The notes under the pieces are model-generated. The model searched no databases and was not told the origin of the DNA. It saw nothing but the letters and a program-made list of their open reading frames with translations. A stretch of DNA of 64,000 nt, from assembly GCA_019635415.1 (NCBI GenBank), contig JAHBZN010000005.1:117512-181511 (forward strand). Direction: 5' to 3'. Origin of the DNA: Ramlibacter sp. GTDB lineage: Bacteria; Pseudomonadota; Gammaproteobacteria; Burkholderiales; Burkholderiaceae_C. Below, one piece after another: positions 27,330 through 36,381 of this stretch. How positions within the stretch are numbered: position 1 is the first letter of the stretch; every line of letters starts with the position of its first letter. The position numbers and the translations under genes were made by a program.

Positions 27330-29624
27330 ATGCTCACGAACCGAATCACCCGTCAGGGCGGACTGACCATTGCGACCGCACTGGCGCTGTTCCTCGCCAG
27401 TTGCGGCGGCAGCAGCGGCAGCAACGTCACTCTCAACGGCCTCGCGGCCACCGGCGCGGCCCTGGCCTCGGCGACCGTCTCGGCGCGCTGCGCCTCCGGC
27501 GCGGCGCTTGCCGCCGCGACCACCGGAGCAGACGGTTCCTGGAGCGTCAATGTTCCGGGTGGTTCGCTGCCCTGCGTGATCGAGGTGTCCAATGGCACCC
27601 GCAAGCTGCACGCCATTGCCCGGGGTTCGGGCGCCGGGACGGTTCAAGTCAACGTGAACCCGCTGACCGAGCAACTGGTGGGCCAGATCGCCCCCGATAC
27701 CGCGGCCTACTTTGACGGCTTTGACGCCGCGGCCGCCACCGGCCTGACCACGGCGCGCATTTCCGCGGCGCAGGACGCGGTGCTGGCGGCCGTGCGCGCT
27801 GCGGGCTTGAGCGTTCCCTCCTCGGTGACCGACCTGCTGAGCAGCCCGCTGGTGGCCAAGACGGCCAGCCAGAGCGGCAATGACTACGACAAGCTTCTGG
27901 ACAGCGTGGCCGCGGCCACCGTGAACGTCAAGCTGATCGCCATGAACGACTTTCACGGCAACATCGCGCCACCTGCGGCCAGCAACGGCGGGACCGTGTT
28001 CCTGCCCGACGCCAGCAAGCCCGGCGGCTCCACGGCCACGGTGGGCGGCGCGGCCTATCTGGCCACGCTGATCAAGAACCTCAAGGCCAAGAACGCCAAC
28101 AGCATCGTGGTGGGCGCTGGCGACATGATCGGCGCCTCGCCGTTTGTGTCCAACATCACGCACGAAGAGGCCGCGGTGGACATCCTCAACCAGATCGGCC
28201 TGGAGGTGACCTCGGTGGGCAACCACGAGTTCGACAAGGGGAAGACCGAACTGCTGCGCATGCAGTCCGGCGGCTGCCTGCCGGCCAACGGCAACACCGG
28301 CGTCGTCGGTGTGGACACCTGCCTGGTGGACGGCAAGTTCCCCGGCGCCAAGTTCACCTACCTGGCGGCCAATGTGGTGGACACCGCGTCGGGCAAGACG
28401 CTGTTCCCCGCCACCTACGTCAAGCAGTTCGGGCTGGTCAGCGTCGGCTTCATTGGCCTGACCCTCAAGGACACCCCGGCCGTGGTGACGGCCTCGGGCG
28501 TAGCGGGGCTGCGGTTCGATGAAGAATCCGCCGTCATCAACAGCTATGCCAGCAAGCTCAAGGCCAACGGCGTGACCGCTGTGGTGGTCCTGATCCACCA
28601 GGGCGGCCAGACCACGGCAACCACGCTGAACGACAGGACCTGCCCGGGCCTCAATGGCGACATCCTGCCCATCCTGGACAAACTCAACAGCAGCGTGGAC
28701 GTGGTCGTCAGTGGCCACACCCACCAGGAATACGTCTGCACCTACAAGGGCAAGCTGCTGACTTCAACCGGTTTCTATGGCGGCGCGGTCAGCGAGATCG
28801 ATCTTGCCCTGCAGCCCGGCAAGGGCGTCAAGACCCTGGCGGCCAACACCGTGCCGGTACTGGCCAACACCAATGGCACGCTGCCCGCCGGCTTCACTGC
28901 CGTGGCGAAGGACCCTGCGGTGGATGCGGCAGTGGCGCGCTACGTCCAGCTGTCGGCCAACCTGCAGAACCTTCCGGTGGGCACCATCACGGCCAGCATC
29001 AACCGCGCGCTGCTCACCGGCACCACCAACCGCGACGAGACCGCCGAAGGCGCCATGGGAGCCGTGCTGGCCGACGTGTACCTGAGCGGGGGCCCTGCAT
29101 CGGACATCGGGGTGGTGAATCCGGGCGGCGTGCGCGCCGACCTGACGTTCAAGGGCACGGGCGCCGTGACCTACGGCGAGCTGCTGACGGTGGCCCCCTT
29201 TGGCAACACCCTGGTGCGCGTGGACATCACGGGCGCGCAGTTGATCCGCCTGCTCGAACAGCAATGGGAAAAGCCCAACGACACCGCCAAGACCGGCTTC
29301 AACGGGGGCGGCCGCATGCTGCAGGTGTCCAAGGGCCTGACCTACAGCTGGAACGCCAATGCCACGCTGGGCGCGGAACCCGGTTTCGGTGCACGCCTGG
29401 TGGCCGGCTCACTCAAGCTCAACGGCGTGGCCATCGACCCGACCAAGACCTACCGCATCACCACCAACAGCTTCCTGGCGGATGGCGGCGACAACTTCAC
29501 CGTGTTCAAGTCCACCACCAACAAGGTGGACAGCGGGGTGATCGACATCGATGCTTTCGTCAGCTACCTGCGCGCCAATTCGCCCCTGTCGCCTCCGGCG
29601 CCGCGCATCACCCGGGTGAACTGA
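27330..29624 (+). CDS. lipoprotein bifunctional metallophosphatase/5'-nucleotidase
   Basis: 764 residues. The signal peptide ends in lipobox LASC (Cys about residue 27), so it is lipid-anchored. An N-terminal extension of about 190 residues precedes the metallophosphoesterase domain, whose metal ligands are visible in AMNDFHGN, GAGDMIGAS, GNHEFDKG and SGHTHQEY. The C-terminal 5'-nucleotidase domain has NPGGVRADL, APFGNTLV and NSFLADGGDNF. It would dephosphorylate periplasmic nucleotides or UDP-sugars for phosphate and nucleoside scavenging. ATG 27330 follows GAGGA. Single gene followed by a strong hairpin. Confidence 0.93.
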   Translation: MLTNRITRQGGLTIATALALFLASCGGSSGSNVTLNGLAATGAALASATVSARCASGAALAAATTGADGSWSVNVPGGSLPCVIEVSNGTRKLHAIARGSGAGTVQVNVNPLTEQLVGQIAPDTAAYFDGFDAAAATGLTTARISAAQDAVLAAVRAAGLSVPSSVTDLLSSPLVAKTASQSGNDYDKLLDSVAAATVNVKLIAMNDFHGNIAPPAASNGGTVFLPDASKPGGSTATVGGAAYLATLIKNLKAKNANSIVVGAGDMIGASPFVSNITHEEAAVDILNQIGLEVTSVGNHEFDKGKTELLRMQSGGCLPANGNTGVVGVDTCLVDGKFPGAKFTYLAANVVDTASGKTLFPATYVKQFGLVSVGFIGLTLKDTPAVVTASGVAGLRFDEESAVINSYASKLKANGVTAVVVLIHQGGQTTATTLNDRTCPGLNGDILPILDKLNSSVDVVVSGHTHQEYVCTYKGKLLTSTGFYGGAVSEIDLALQPGKGVKTLAANTVPVLANTNGTLPAGFTAVAKDPAVDAAVARYVQLSANLQNLPVGTITASINRALLTGTTNRDETAEGAMGAVLADVYLSGGPASDIGVVNPGGVRADLTFKGTGAVTYGELLTVAPFGNTLVRVDITGAQLIRLLEQQWEKPNDTAKTGFNGGGRMLQVSKGLTYSWNANATLGAEPGFGARLVAGSLKLNGVAIDPTKTYRITTNSFLADGGDNFTVFKSTTNKVDSGVIDIDAFVSYLRANSPLSPPAPRITRVN

Positions 29625-29634
29625 CCGGACAAGG

Positions 29635-29666
29635 TCCGGGGGGCCGGGCTGGCGGAGCCCCCCGGA
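29635..29666 (+). terminator. strong GC hairpin after the 5'-nucleotidase gene
   Basis: Perfect 10-bp stem TCCGGGGGGC / GCCCCCCGGA with a 12-base loop, 10 bases after the stop codon. There is no T-run after it, so it may be a weak intrinsic terminator or a 3' stabilising structure. Confidence 0.55.
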
Positions 29667-29694
29667 TGGCACGGCCATTGCATGCACCGAAAGC

Positions 29695-30894
29695 ATGCAT
29701 GCCGAAGCCCTGCAATTGCTGAACCCGCCGCGCCCCGCGTCCGATCCGCTGTGGCAGCACCAGCTCGGCCTGCTGTTGGACTCCACGGGCGAGGGCATCT
29801 TTGGCGTCGATCTGGATGGGCACTGCATGTTCATCAACCGGGCCGGCGCGCTGATGCTGGGCTACGAGCCCGCCGAGGTGCTGGGCCTGAACATGCACGA
29901 CCTGACGCACCACTCCCACGCCGACGGATCCCCCTACCCGGACACCGATTGCCCCATCTTCAACGCGTTCCGCCAGGGCTTGCCCTGCCGTATCGACACC
30001 GAGGTGTTCTGGCGCCGCGACAGCACCCCATTCGCCGTGGAGTACTCCAGCCATGCCATCCTGGACGGGGCGCAGGTGCGGGGCGCGGTCATCACCTTTG
30101 TCGACATCACCGAACGCAAGCGCGCGGCCGACGCCCTGCAGAAAGCCAAGGACGAACTCGAGCTTCGCGTGGCAGGGCGGACCCGGGAGCTGTCAGTGGC
30201 GCTGCGGCAACTGCGCGAACTCGCGGCCTATTCGGAGGCCGTGCGCGAGGAGGAGCGCACCCGCATCGCCCGTGAGGTGCATGACGAGCTGGGCAGCCTG
30301 CTGGTGGCGCTGAAGATGGACGTGAACTGGCTCGACAAGCGCCTGAGCGAACAGCAGTCGCGCGACCCGGTGGCGGCGCAGGCCATGCGCGACCGGCTGC
30401 GCTGCAAATGCCAGGGCATGAGCCAGCAGATCGAAAATGCCGTGGACAACGTGGGCCGCATCATCACCGACCTGCGCCCCAGCATCCTGGATCACCAGGG
30501 CCTGTGGGCCGCGCTCGAGTGGCAGGCCCAGGAGTTCGTGCAATCCGCGGAGCTGGGCCTGGACTGGCACATGCAGGTGGGGCAGACGCCCGAGTTGCCC
30601 GAACCGGCGGCCATGGCGGTGTTCCGCATTTTTCAGGAAATGCTGTCCAACGTGGGGCGCCACGCCCAGGCCAGCCGCGTGGCGATCCGCATCGTGGCCG
30701 ATGGTGAGCGCCTGAGCGTCAGCGTTCGCGACGACGGCCGGGGCGCGCCGCCCGAGGCCTTCGAGGCGGCCACGGCCTATGGCGTGATGGGCATGCGCGA
30801 GCGCGCGCGCCACTTTGGTGGCCGGCTCGACATCGAAAGCCAGATCGGGCGCGGGTCCACGTTCCACCTGCACATGCCGCTGTCCCATGAATAG
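29695..30894 (+). CDS. PAS sensor histidine kinase, NarX/HisKA_3 type
   Basis: 399 residues with no membrane segment, so a cytoplasmic sensor. A PAS domain spans about 24-142 (LLLDSTGEGIFGVDLDG ... FVDITERKRAADAL). A coiled coil leads to the HisKA_3 dimerisation domain with phospho-acceptor His196 in REVHDELGSLL. The HATPase domain ends SVRDDGRGAPPEAF ... GVMGMRERARHFGG. Its stop overlaps the start of the NarL-type regulator by 8 bases, so they form one system. The position ahead of the cyanate/nitrate-type transporter genes suggests it senses that nutrient state. The cue is unknown. Confidence 0.92.
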   Translation: MHAEALQLLNPPRPASDPLWQHQLGLLLDSTGEGIFGVDLDGHCMFINRAGALMLGYEPAEVLGLNMHDLTHHSHADGSPYPDTDCPIFNAFRQGLPCRIDTEVFWRRDSTPFAVEYSSHAILDGAQVRGAVITFVDITERKRAADALQKAKDELELRVAGRTRELSVALRQLRELAAYSEAVREEERTRIAREVHDELGSLLVALKMDVNWLDKRLSEQQSRDPVAAQAMRDRLRCKCQGMSQQIENAVDNVGRIITDLRPSILDHQGLWAALEWQAQEFVQSAELGLDWHMQVGQTPELPEPAAMAVFRIFQEMLSNVGRHAQASRVAIRIVADGERLSVSVRDDGRGAPPEAFEAATAYGVMGMRERARHFGGRLDIESQIGRGSTFHLHMPLSHE

Positions 30895-31552
30895 CAAAGT
30901 CATCCGGGTGCTGATCGGCGACGACCACCGCATCGTGCGCGAGGGGGTCAAGCAGGTGCTGGCCGACGCGCCCGACATCCAGGTTTGCGCCGAGGCCGTC
31001 CATGGCGACGATGTGCTGGCCGCCGTCCAGGCGCTGAAGGAGCAGCAGCCACTGGACGTGGTGCTGCTGGACATCGCGATGCCGGGGCGCGACGGCCTGG
31101 AGGTGCTGCAGGAGCTGCGGCGACGCTGGCCCAGCCTGCCGGTGCTGATGCTCAGCACCTACCCCGAGAAACAGTACGCCGTGCGCTGCATCAAGCTGGG
31201 CGCAGCAGGTTACCTGAACAAGAGCGCCGACCCCGACGACATGATTGCCGCCGTGCGCAAGGTCGCGGGGGGTGGCGTCTACGTCACGCCCGCCACCGCC
31301 GAAGCCCTGGCCAGTGCCGTGGGCGGGGCTTCGGCGCGCTCGGGGCCGGAGGCCCTGTCCCACCGCGAGCACCAGGTGTTCAGGCTGCTCACCACCGGGC
31401 ATTCGGTGGGCGAAATTGGTGCGCAGCTCAGCCTCGCCTCCAACACCGTGAGCACCTACCGTGCACGCATCCTGGAAAAGACCGGCACCAAGAACGATGT
31501 CGAACTGGCCCTGTACGCGCAGCGCCATGCCAAGGACACGCCGGCGGGCTGA
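30887..31552 (+). CDS. NarL/FixJ-type response regulator
   Basis: 221 residues. The receiver domain has GDDH, phospho-acceptor Asp62 (VVLLDIAMPG) and LMLSTYPEKQY. The LuxR-type helix-turn-helix is LSHREHQVFRLLTTGHSVGE ... NTVSTYRARILEKT. ATG 30887 overlaps the kinase stop; the frame is open upstream, but this start gives the family N-terminus. It should bind near the promoter of the adjacent transporter operon; an inverted repeat 14 bases past its stop is the best candidate site. Confidence 0.94.
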   Translation: MNSKVIRVLIGDDHRIVREGVKQVLADAPDIQVCAEAVHGDDVLAAVQALKEQQPLDVVLLDIAMPGRDGLEVLQELRRRWPSLPVLMLSTYPEKQYAVRCIKLGAAGYLNKSADPDDMIAAVRKVAGGGVYVTPATAEALASAVGGASARSGPEALSHREHQVFRLLTTGHSVGEIGAQLSLASNTVSTYRARILEKTGTKNDVELALYAQRHAKDTPAG

Positions 31553-31565
31553 AACAGGCGGTGTT

Positions 31566-31583
31566 TGTAGGGCTGCCCCTACA
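31566..31583. promoter_or_regulatory. inverted repeat TGTAGGG-N4-CCCTACA, candidate response-regulator site
   Basis: Perfect 7-bp inverted repeat with a 4-base centre in the gap between the response regulator and the substrate-binding protein gene, 103 bases before that start. A second small palindrome, CAACC-CCT-GGTTG, follows at 31582-31594. It could be the operator of the NarL-type regulator, or a small hairpin separating two transcripts. Confidence 0.5.
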
Positions 31584-31685
31584 ACCCCTGGTTGAGCCTG
31601 CCATCATTTTCCGAGGCCACGTCCGCCTGGCATGAACAGGCGCGCGGCTTGCAACGGCGTTGCATCTTCCACAAAGAGGTGCACC

Positions 31686-33068
31686 ATGTCCCAACAGCCC
31701 GCCAACACCACCGCCCGGCACGACCCCTATGACGCCGACCGACCGCTGATGCTGCGCTGCAGCTGCGGCCAAAACCACAGCCCGCAGGAACACCAGGCCG
31801 CACTGGTCGCGCAGGCCGAAGACATGGCCAACCACCACCTCGAGGCCAGCTTGATCAAGGCGCTGTTTCCGGTGGACCGCGTGCGCCGCAACTTTCTCAA
31901 GGCCGTGGGCGCCAGCACCGCGCGCGCAGCCATTGCGTCAGTGCTGCCTGTTGGTGCCCTCCAGGCCATGGCCCAGGACAAGGGGCCGCTGGAGAAAACC
32001 AGCCTGAAGATCGGCTTCATCCCCATCACCTGCGCCACGCCGCTGATCATGGCCCACCCGCTGGGCTTCTACCAGAAGCAGGGCTTGAACGTGGACGTGG
32101 TCAAGACGGCCGGCTGGGCGCTGATCCGCGACAAGATGCTCAACAAGGAATACGACGCCACGCACTTCCTCAGCCCCATGCCGCTGGCGATTTCCATGGG
32201 CGCGGGCAGCAACCAGGTGCCCATGAACGTGGCCACCATCCAGAACACCAACGGCCAAGCCATCACGCTGGCCAACAAGCACAAGGACAAGCGCGACCCC
32301 AAGATGTGGAAGGGCTTCAAGTTTGCCGTGCCGTTCGAGTACAGCATGCACAACTTCCTGCTGCGCTACTACGTGGCCGAGCATGGCCTGAACCCCGACA
32401 CCGACATCCAGATCCGCGTGGTGCCGCCGCCCGAGATGGTGGCCAACCTGCGCGCCGGCAACATCGACGGCTATCTTGGTCCGGACCCGTTCAACCAGCG
32501 CGCGGTGTACGAGGAGATCGGCTTCCTGCATGTGCTGACCAAGGACCTGTGGAACGGCCACCCCTGCTGCGCCTTTGGCACCAGCACGGAGTTCATCCAG
32601 AAGAACCCCAACACCTTTGCCGCGCTGTACCGCGCGGTGCTCACCGCCGCGGCCATGGCGCGCGACCCCAAGAACCGCGAACTGATCGCCAAGGTGATCT
32701 CGCCGACCCAGTACCTGAACCAGCCCGAGACCGTGGTGGCGCAGGTGCTCACCGGCAAGTTTGCCGACGGCCTGGGCAACATCCGCACGGTGCCCGACCG
32801 CGCCGACTTCGACCCCATGCCCTGGCAGAGCATGGCGGTGTGGATGCTCACGCAGATGAAGCGCTGGGGCTACGTCAAGGGCGACATCAACTACAAGCAG
32901 ATCGCCGAGAAGGTGTTCCTGCTGACCGACGCCAAGAAGCACATGAAGGAGCTGGACCAGAAAGTGCCCGAGGGGGCCTATCCCAAGTTCACGATCATGG
33001 GCAAGGTGTTTGATCCGGCCAAGCCTGACGACTACGTCAGGAGCTTCGCCATCAGCAAGCAGGCCTGA
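31686..33068 (+). CDS. nitrate/cyanate ABC transporter substrate-binding protein (NrtA/CynA/CmpA family)
   Basis: 460 residues. A 66-residue N-terminal region with CSCGQNHSPQEH (Cys25, Cys27, His31, His36) precedes a twin-arginine motif VRRNFLKAVG (Arg67/Arg68) and a hydrophobic stretch, so export is probably by the Tat pathway. The binding domain shows KIGFIPITCATPLIMAHPLG, GWALIRDKMLNKEYDATHFL and GNIDGYLGPDPFNQRAV, typical of oxyanion binders of this family. AGAGG precedes the ATG. It heads an operon with a permease, an ATPase and cyanase, so cyanate is the likely substrate. Confidence 0.9.
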   Translation: MSQQPANTTARHDPYDADRPLMLRCSCGQNHSPQEHQAALVAQAEDMANHHLEASLIKALFPVDRVRRNFLKAVGASTARAAIASVLPVGALQAMAQDKGPLEKTSLKIGFIPITCATPLIMAHPLGFYQKQGLNVDVVKTAGWALIRDKMLNKEYDATHFLSPMPLAISMGAGSNQVPMNVATIQNTNGQAITLANKHKDKRDPKMWKGFKFAVPFEYSMHNFLLRYYVAEHGLNPDTDIQIRVVPPPEMVANLRAGNIDGYLGPDPFNQRAVYEEIGFLHVLTKDLWNGHPCCAFGTSTEFIQKNPNTFAALYRAVLTAAAMARDPKNRELIAKVISPTQYLNQPETVVAQVLTGKFADGLGNIRTVPDRADFDPMPWQSMAVWMLTQMKRWGYVKGDINYKQIAEKVFLLTDAKKHMKELDQKVPEGAYPKFTIMGKVFDPAKPDDYVRSFAISKQA

Positions 33069-33070
33069 AC

Positions 33071-33925
33071 ATGACGTCTCTCAACGTCAAGGCGATGCTG
33101 GTGTCGCTGCTGATCCTGCTGGCCACGCTGAGCCTCTGGTATGCCGCCACGCTGCCCAAGGCGGGCAGCGGCACGGCGGGCATGACGGCCGAGCAGATCG
33201 AATACCAGAAGATGCTGGGCAAGGACCCGGGGGCCGCCAGGACGGGCGGCTTCCCGACGCCCGCCCAGATGGGTGAGACGGTCTGGCGGCACGTGTCCAA
33301 CCCGGTCTACGACAACGGGCCCAATGACAAGGGCATCCTGATCCAGCTCGCGTATTCGCTGGGGCGCGTGGGGCTGGGCTTCGTGCTCGCCTGTCTTGTG
33401 GCGGTGCCGCTGGGGTTCGTGATCGGGATGAGCCCGCTGCTCAGCCGGGCGTTCGACCCGTTCATCCAGGTGCTCAAGCCCATCAGTCCACTGGCCTGGA
33501 TGCCGCTGGCGCTGTACACCATCAAGGACTCTTCGGCCTCGGGCGTCTTCGTGATCTTCATCTGCTCGATCTGGCCGATGCTGATCAACACGGCGTTTGG
33601 CGTGGCCTCGGTGCGGCGCGACTGGCTCAATGTGGCGCGCACGCTGGAGGTGAGCCCGCTGCGCAAGGCGTTCCGCGTGATCCTGCCGGCGGCAGCCCCC
33701 ACCATCCTGACCGGCATGCGCATCAGCATGAGCATCGCCTGGCTGGTGATCGTGGCCGCCGAGATGCTGGTCGGAGGCACCGGCATCGGCTACTTCGTCT
33801 GGAACGAGTGGAACAACCTGTCGCTGACCAACGTGATCTTCGCCATTGGCGTGATCGGGGTGGTGGGCATGCTGCTCGACCTGGTCTTTGGCCGGCTCCA
33901 GAAGTGGGTGACCTATGTTGAGTGA
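33071..33925 (+). CDS. ABC transporter permease (NrtB/CynB/SsuC-like)
   Basis: 284 residues. A first membrane helix (about 8-26) is followed by an extracytoplasmic stretch to about residue 90, then five more helices. The BPD_transp_1 loop is LEVSPLRKAFRVILPAAAPTILTGMRIS, the ATPase contact. It moves cyanate or nitrate through the inner membrane with the binding protein and ATPase next to it. Its ATG lies 2 bases after the binding-protein stop, and its end overlaps the ATPase start by 11 bases, indicating tight coupling. Confidence 0.93.
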   Translation: MTSLNVKAMLVSLLILLATLSLWYAATLPKAGSGTAGMTAEQIEYQKMLGKDPGAARTGGFPTPAQMGETVWRHVSNPVYDNGPNDKGILIQLAYSLGRVGLGFVLACLVAVPLGFVIGMSPLLSRAFDPFIQVLKPISPLAWMPLALYTIKDSSASGVFVIFICSIWPMLINTAFGVASVRRDWLNVARTLEVSPLRKAFRVILPAAAPTILTGMRISMSIAWLVIVAAEMLVGGTGIGYFVWNEWNNLSLTNVIFAIGVIGVVGMLLDLVFGRLQKWVTYVE

Positions 33926-34805
33926 CGCAGGCGCCTCCGGCTGGACCCCGGCTGACACCCTCTGGGCGCGCGCCCAGCCCACCGTTGCCGAGAAGGACCC
34001 GGCCATGCAAGGTTTCCTCAAGATCGAAGGCCTGTCACGCGCCTTCTCGCCCGGCAAGCCGGTGTTCGCCGACGTGAGCTTCGCGCTGGACCGCGGCGAG
34101 TTCGTCTGCGTCATCGGCCATTCCGGCTGCGGCAAGACCACCATCCTCAATGTCCTCGCGGGGCTGGATACCGCCAGCAGCGGCCACGTGTTCATGGACG
34201 GGCGCGAGGTCGCGGGGCCGAGCCTGGAGCGCGGGGTGGTGTTCCAGGGCCATGCGCTCATGCCCTGGCTCACGGTGCGCCGGAACATCGCCTTTGCCGT
34301 GGAGTCCCGCTGGCCGGCGTGGACCCGCGCGCAGGTCAACGAGCAGGTGGAGAAATTCGTCGCCATGGTGGGCCTCACGCCCGCCATCGACAAGAAGCCG
34401 TCGCAGCTCTCGGGTGGCATGAAGCAGCGCGTGGGCATTGCCCGCGCGTTTGCCATCAGCCCCAAGATGCTGCTGCTGGACGAGCCCTTTGGCGCGCTGG
34501 ACGCACTCACCCGCGGCACCATCCAGGACGAACTTATGGGCATCGTGCGCGAGACGCAGCAGACGGTGTTCATGATCACCCATGACGTGGACGAGGCCAT
34601 CCTGCTGGCTGATCGCATCCTGCTCATGAGCAATGGCTCGGAGGGCGCCGCCGGCTATGTCCCCGGCGCCATTGCCGAGACCGTGACCAACACGCTGCCG
34701 CGCGACCGCCATCGCGCAGGCCTGCACCACCTGCCGGGCTACTACGAGCTGCGCAACCACATTGTCGATTTCCTCGTCACCCGGGCCCGGGCCGGCGAGC
34801 ACTGA
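33915..34805 (+). CDS. ABC transporter ATP-binding protein (NrtD/CynD-like)
   Basis: 296 residues. Walker A GHSGCGKTT, Q-loop GVVFQGHALMPWLTV, signature LSGGMKQRVGIARAF, Walker B MLLLDEPFGALD and H-loop MITHDVDEA are all present. The C-terminus LHHLPGYYELRNHIVDFLVT is typical of NrtD/CynD proteins. About 35 N-terminal residues precede the ATPase fold; an internal ATG at 34005 (MQGFLKIEGLSRAF) is an alternative start. It energises the adjacent permease. Confidence 0.94.
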   Translation: MLSDAGASGWTPADTLWARAQPTVAEKDPAMQGFLKIEGLSRAFSPGKPVFADVSFALDRGEFVCVIGHSGCGKTTILNVLAGLDTASSGHVFMDGREVAGPSLERGVVFQGHALMPWLTVRRNIAFAVESRWPAWTRAQVNEQVEKFVAMVGLTPAIDKKPSQLSGGMKQRVGIARAFAISPKMLLLDEPFGALDALTRGTIQDELMGIVRETQQTVFMITHDVDEAILLADRILLMSNGSEGAAGYVPGAIAETVTNTLPRDRHRAGLHHLPGYYELRNHIVDFLVTRARAGEH

Positions 34806-34839
34806 AACCTTTCCCTCTTCAATTCACAAGGAGCCACGC

Positions 34840-35283
34840 ATGAACCGCAACGACGTCACCGAAAAAATCATCACCGCCAAGGTGTCCAAGGGCATCACCT
34901 GGGAGTCCGTGGCCAAGAAGGTTGGCCTGTCCAAGGAATGGACCACGGCCGCCTGCCTCGGCCAGATGACGCTGGATGACAAGCAGGCCAGGATCATTGG
35001 CAAGATCTTCGGGCTCACGGCCGAGGAACAGAAGTGGCTGCAGGTGGTGCCTTACAAGGGCTCGCTGCCCACCACGGTGCCCACCGATCCGCTGATCTAC
35101 CGTCTGTACGAGGTGGTCAGTGTCTACGGCACCACCATGAAGGAGCTGATTCACGAGGAGTTTGGCGATGGCATCATGAGCGCCATCGACTTCTCCATGG
35201 ACATCCAGCGCCAGGCCGATCCCAAGGGTGATCGCGTCAACATGGTGCTGTCGGGCAAGTTCCTGCCCTACAAGCAGTACTGA
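34840..35283 (+). CDS. cynS: cyanate hydratase (cyanase)
   Basis: Converts cyanate and bicarbonate to ammonia and carbon dioxide, detoxifying cyanate and yielding nitrogen. 147 residues with the catalytic set Arg88, Glu91 and Ser114 (IYRLYEVVS, GIMSAIDF), equal to Arg96, Glu99 and Ser122 of the 156-residue E. coli enzyme. The N-terminal helical domain has GITWESVAKKVGLS. AAGGAG lies 9 bases before the ATG. The last gene of the transporter operon, 34 bases after the ATPase; it is what identifies cyanate as the probable substrate. Confidence 0.97.
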   Translation: MNRNDVTEKIITAKVSKGITWESVAKKVGLSKEWTTAACLGQMTLDDKQARIIGKIFGLTAEEQKWLQVVPYKGSLPTTVPTDPLIYRLYEVVSVYGTTMKELIHEEFGDGIMSAIDFSMDIQRQADPKGDRVNMVLSGKFLPYKQY

Positions 35284-35329
35284 GCGGCCCCGAGCGCCAC
35301 TGCGGGGGCGCCCAAAACTAGAATCGGGC

Positions 35330-36361
35330 ATGCACCTCCAAACCCTGCGCCAGCGTTTGCGCGCCCTGGGCGCGGGGCCCGGCCACGAGCACCGCGTGCT
35401 GCGGCTCTGGTCCCAGGCCCTGCCTCAGGATGCCGGTAAACGGCGGCTCGAGGACTTCATGCCGCGACCACTGCGTGAGGCGCTGCCGGCTCTTGCGAAC
35501 GAGCTCGCGGGACTGGCCCGGCTGCAGTCCCGGCATCCCGGCGAAGACGGCTCGGCCCGCCTGCTGGTGGCACTGGCCGACGGCCAGACCGTGGAGAGCG
35601 TCCTGTTGCCGCGGGGCGGCCTGTGCGTGTCCACCCAGGTGGGGTGCGCGGTGGGCTGCGTGTTCTGCATGACCGGGCAGGGCGGGCTGGTGCGCCAGGT
35701 CAGCAGCGGCGAGATCGTGGCCCAGGTGGCCCTTGCGCGCAGCCTGCGCCCGGTCAGCAAGGTGGTGTTCATGGGCATGGGCGAACCGGCCCACAACCTG
35801 GACAACGTGCTCGAGGCCATCGAGCTGCTGGGCACCGCGGGCAACGTCGGGCACAAGAACCTGGTGTTTTCCACGGTCGGAGACGAGCGCGTGTTCGAGC
35901 GCCTGCCCCGGGGCCGGGTCAAGCCGGCGCTGGCCTTGTCGCTGCACACCACCCGACCCGAGCTGCGCGCCGAGCTGTTGCCGCGTGCGCCGCGCATCGA
36001 CCCGCAGGGGCTGGTCGAGCAGGCCGAGCGCTACGCACGCGCCACGGGCTACCCGATCCAGTACCAGTGGACCTTGCTGGAGGGCGTCAACGATGGTGAC
36101 GACGAAGTCGACGGCATTGTTCGCCTGCTCGGTGGCAAGTACGCCGTCATGAACCTGATTCCCTACAACACCGTGCCGGACCTGCCGTTCCGCCGGCCGG
36201 CCTGGGAGCGCGCGGCACGCATGGCGCGCCTGCTGCATCAGCGCGGCGTCCTGGCCAAGCTGCGCCATTCCGCGGGGCAGGACGTGGACGCCGGTTGCGG
36301 GCAGTTGCGCGCACGCGCGGCACCGCCTGTGCGTGGCATTCGCCTGGCCGTGGTGGACTGA
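35330..36361 (+). CDS. RlmN-like radical SAM 23S/tRNA methyltransferase paralogue
   Basis: 343 residues. The radical SAM cluster cysteines Cys106, Cys110 and Cys113 lie in VGCAVGCVFC, and the two methyl-transfer cysteines are kept: Cys99 (GGLCVSTQ) and Cys323 (DVDAGCGQLR). It also has GMGEPAHNLDNVLEAI and VFSTVGDERVFERLP. It would methylate C2 of an adenine in RNA, as RlmN does. It is shorter than E. coli RlmN (384), mainly in the N-terminal domain, and is not beside ispG or ndk, the usual rlmN neighbours, so it is probably a second copy. It begins 46 bases after cynS. Confidence 0.85.
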   Translation: MHLQTLRQRLRALGAGPGHEHRVLRLWSQALPQDAGKRRLEDFMPRPLREALPALANELAGLARLQSRHPGEDGSARLLVALADGQTVESVLLPRGGLCVSTQVGCAVGCVFCMTGQGGLVRQVSSGEIVAQVALARSLRPVSKVVFMGMGEPAHNLDNVLEAIELLGTAGNVGHKNLVFSTVGDERVFERLPRGRVKPALALSLHTTRPELRAELLPRAPRIDPQGLVEQAERYARATGYPIQYQWTLLEGVNDGDDEVDGIVRLLGGKYAVMNLIPYNTVPDLPFRRPAWERAARMARLLHQRGVLAKLRHSAGQDVDAGCGQLRARAAPPVRGIRLAVVD

Positions 36362-36381
36362 TCAGCCCGGCGGCCGCCGAC

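Noticed and set aside
35286..35315. Terminator after cynS
   Set aside because: Only a weak GCGCC/GGCGC stem without T-run; read-through into the RlmN-like gene is possible.
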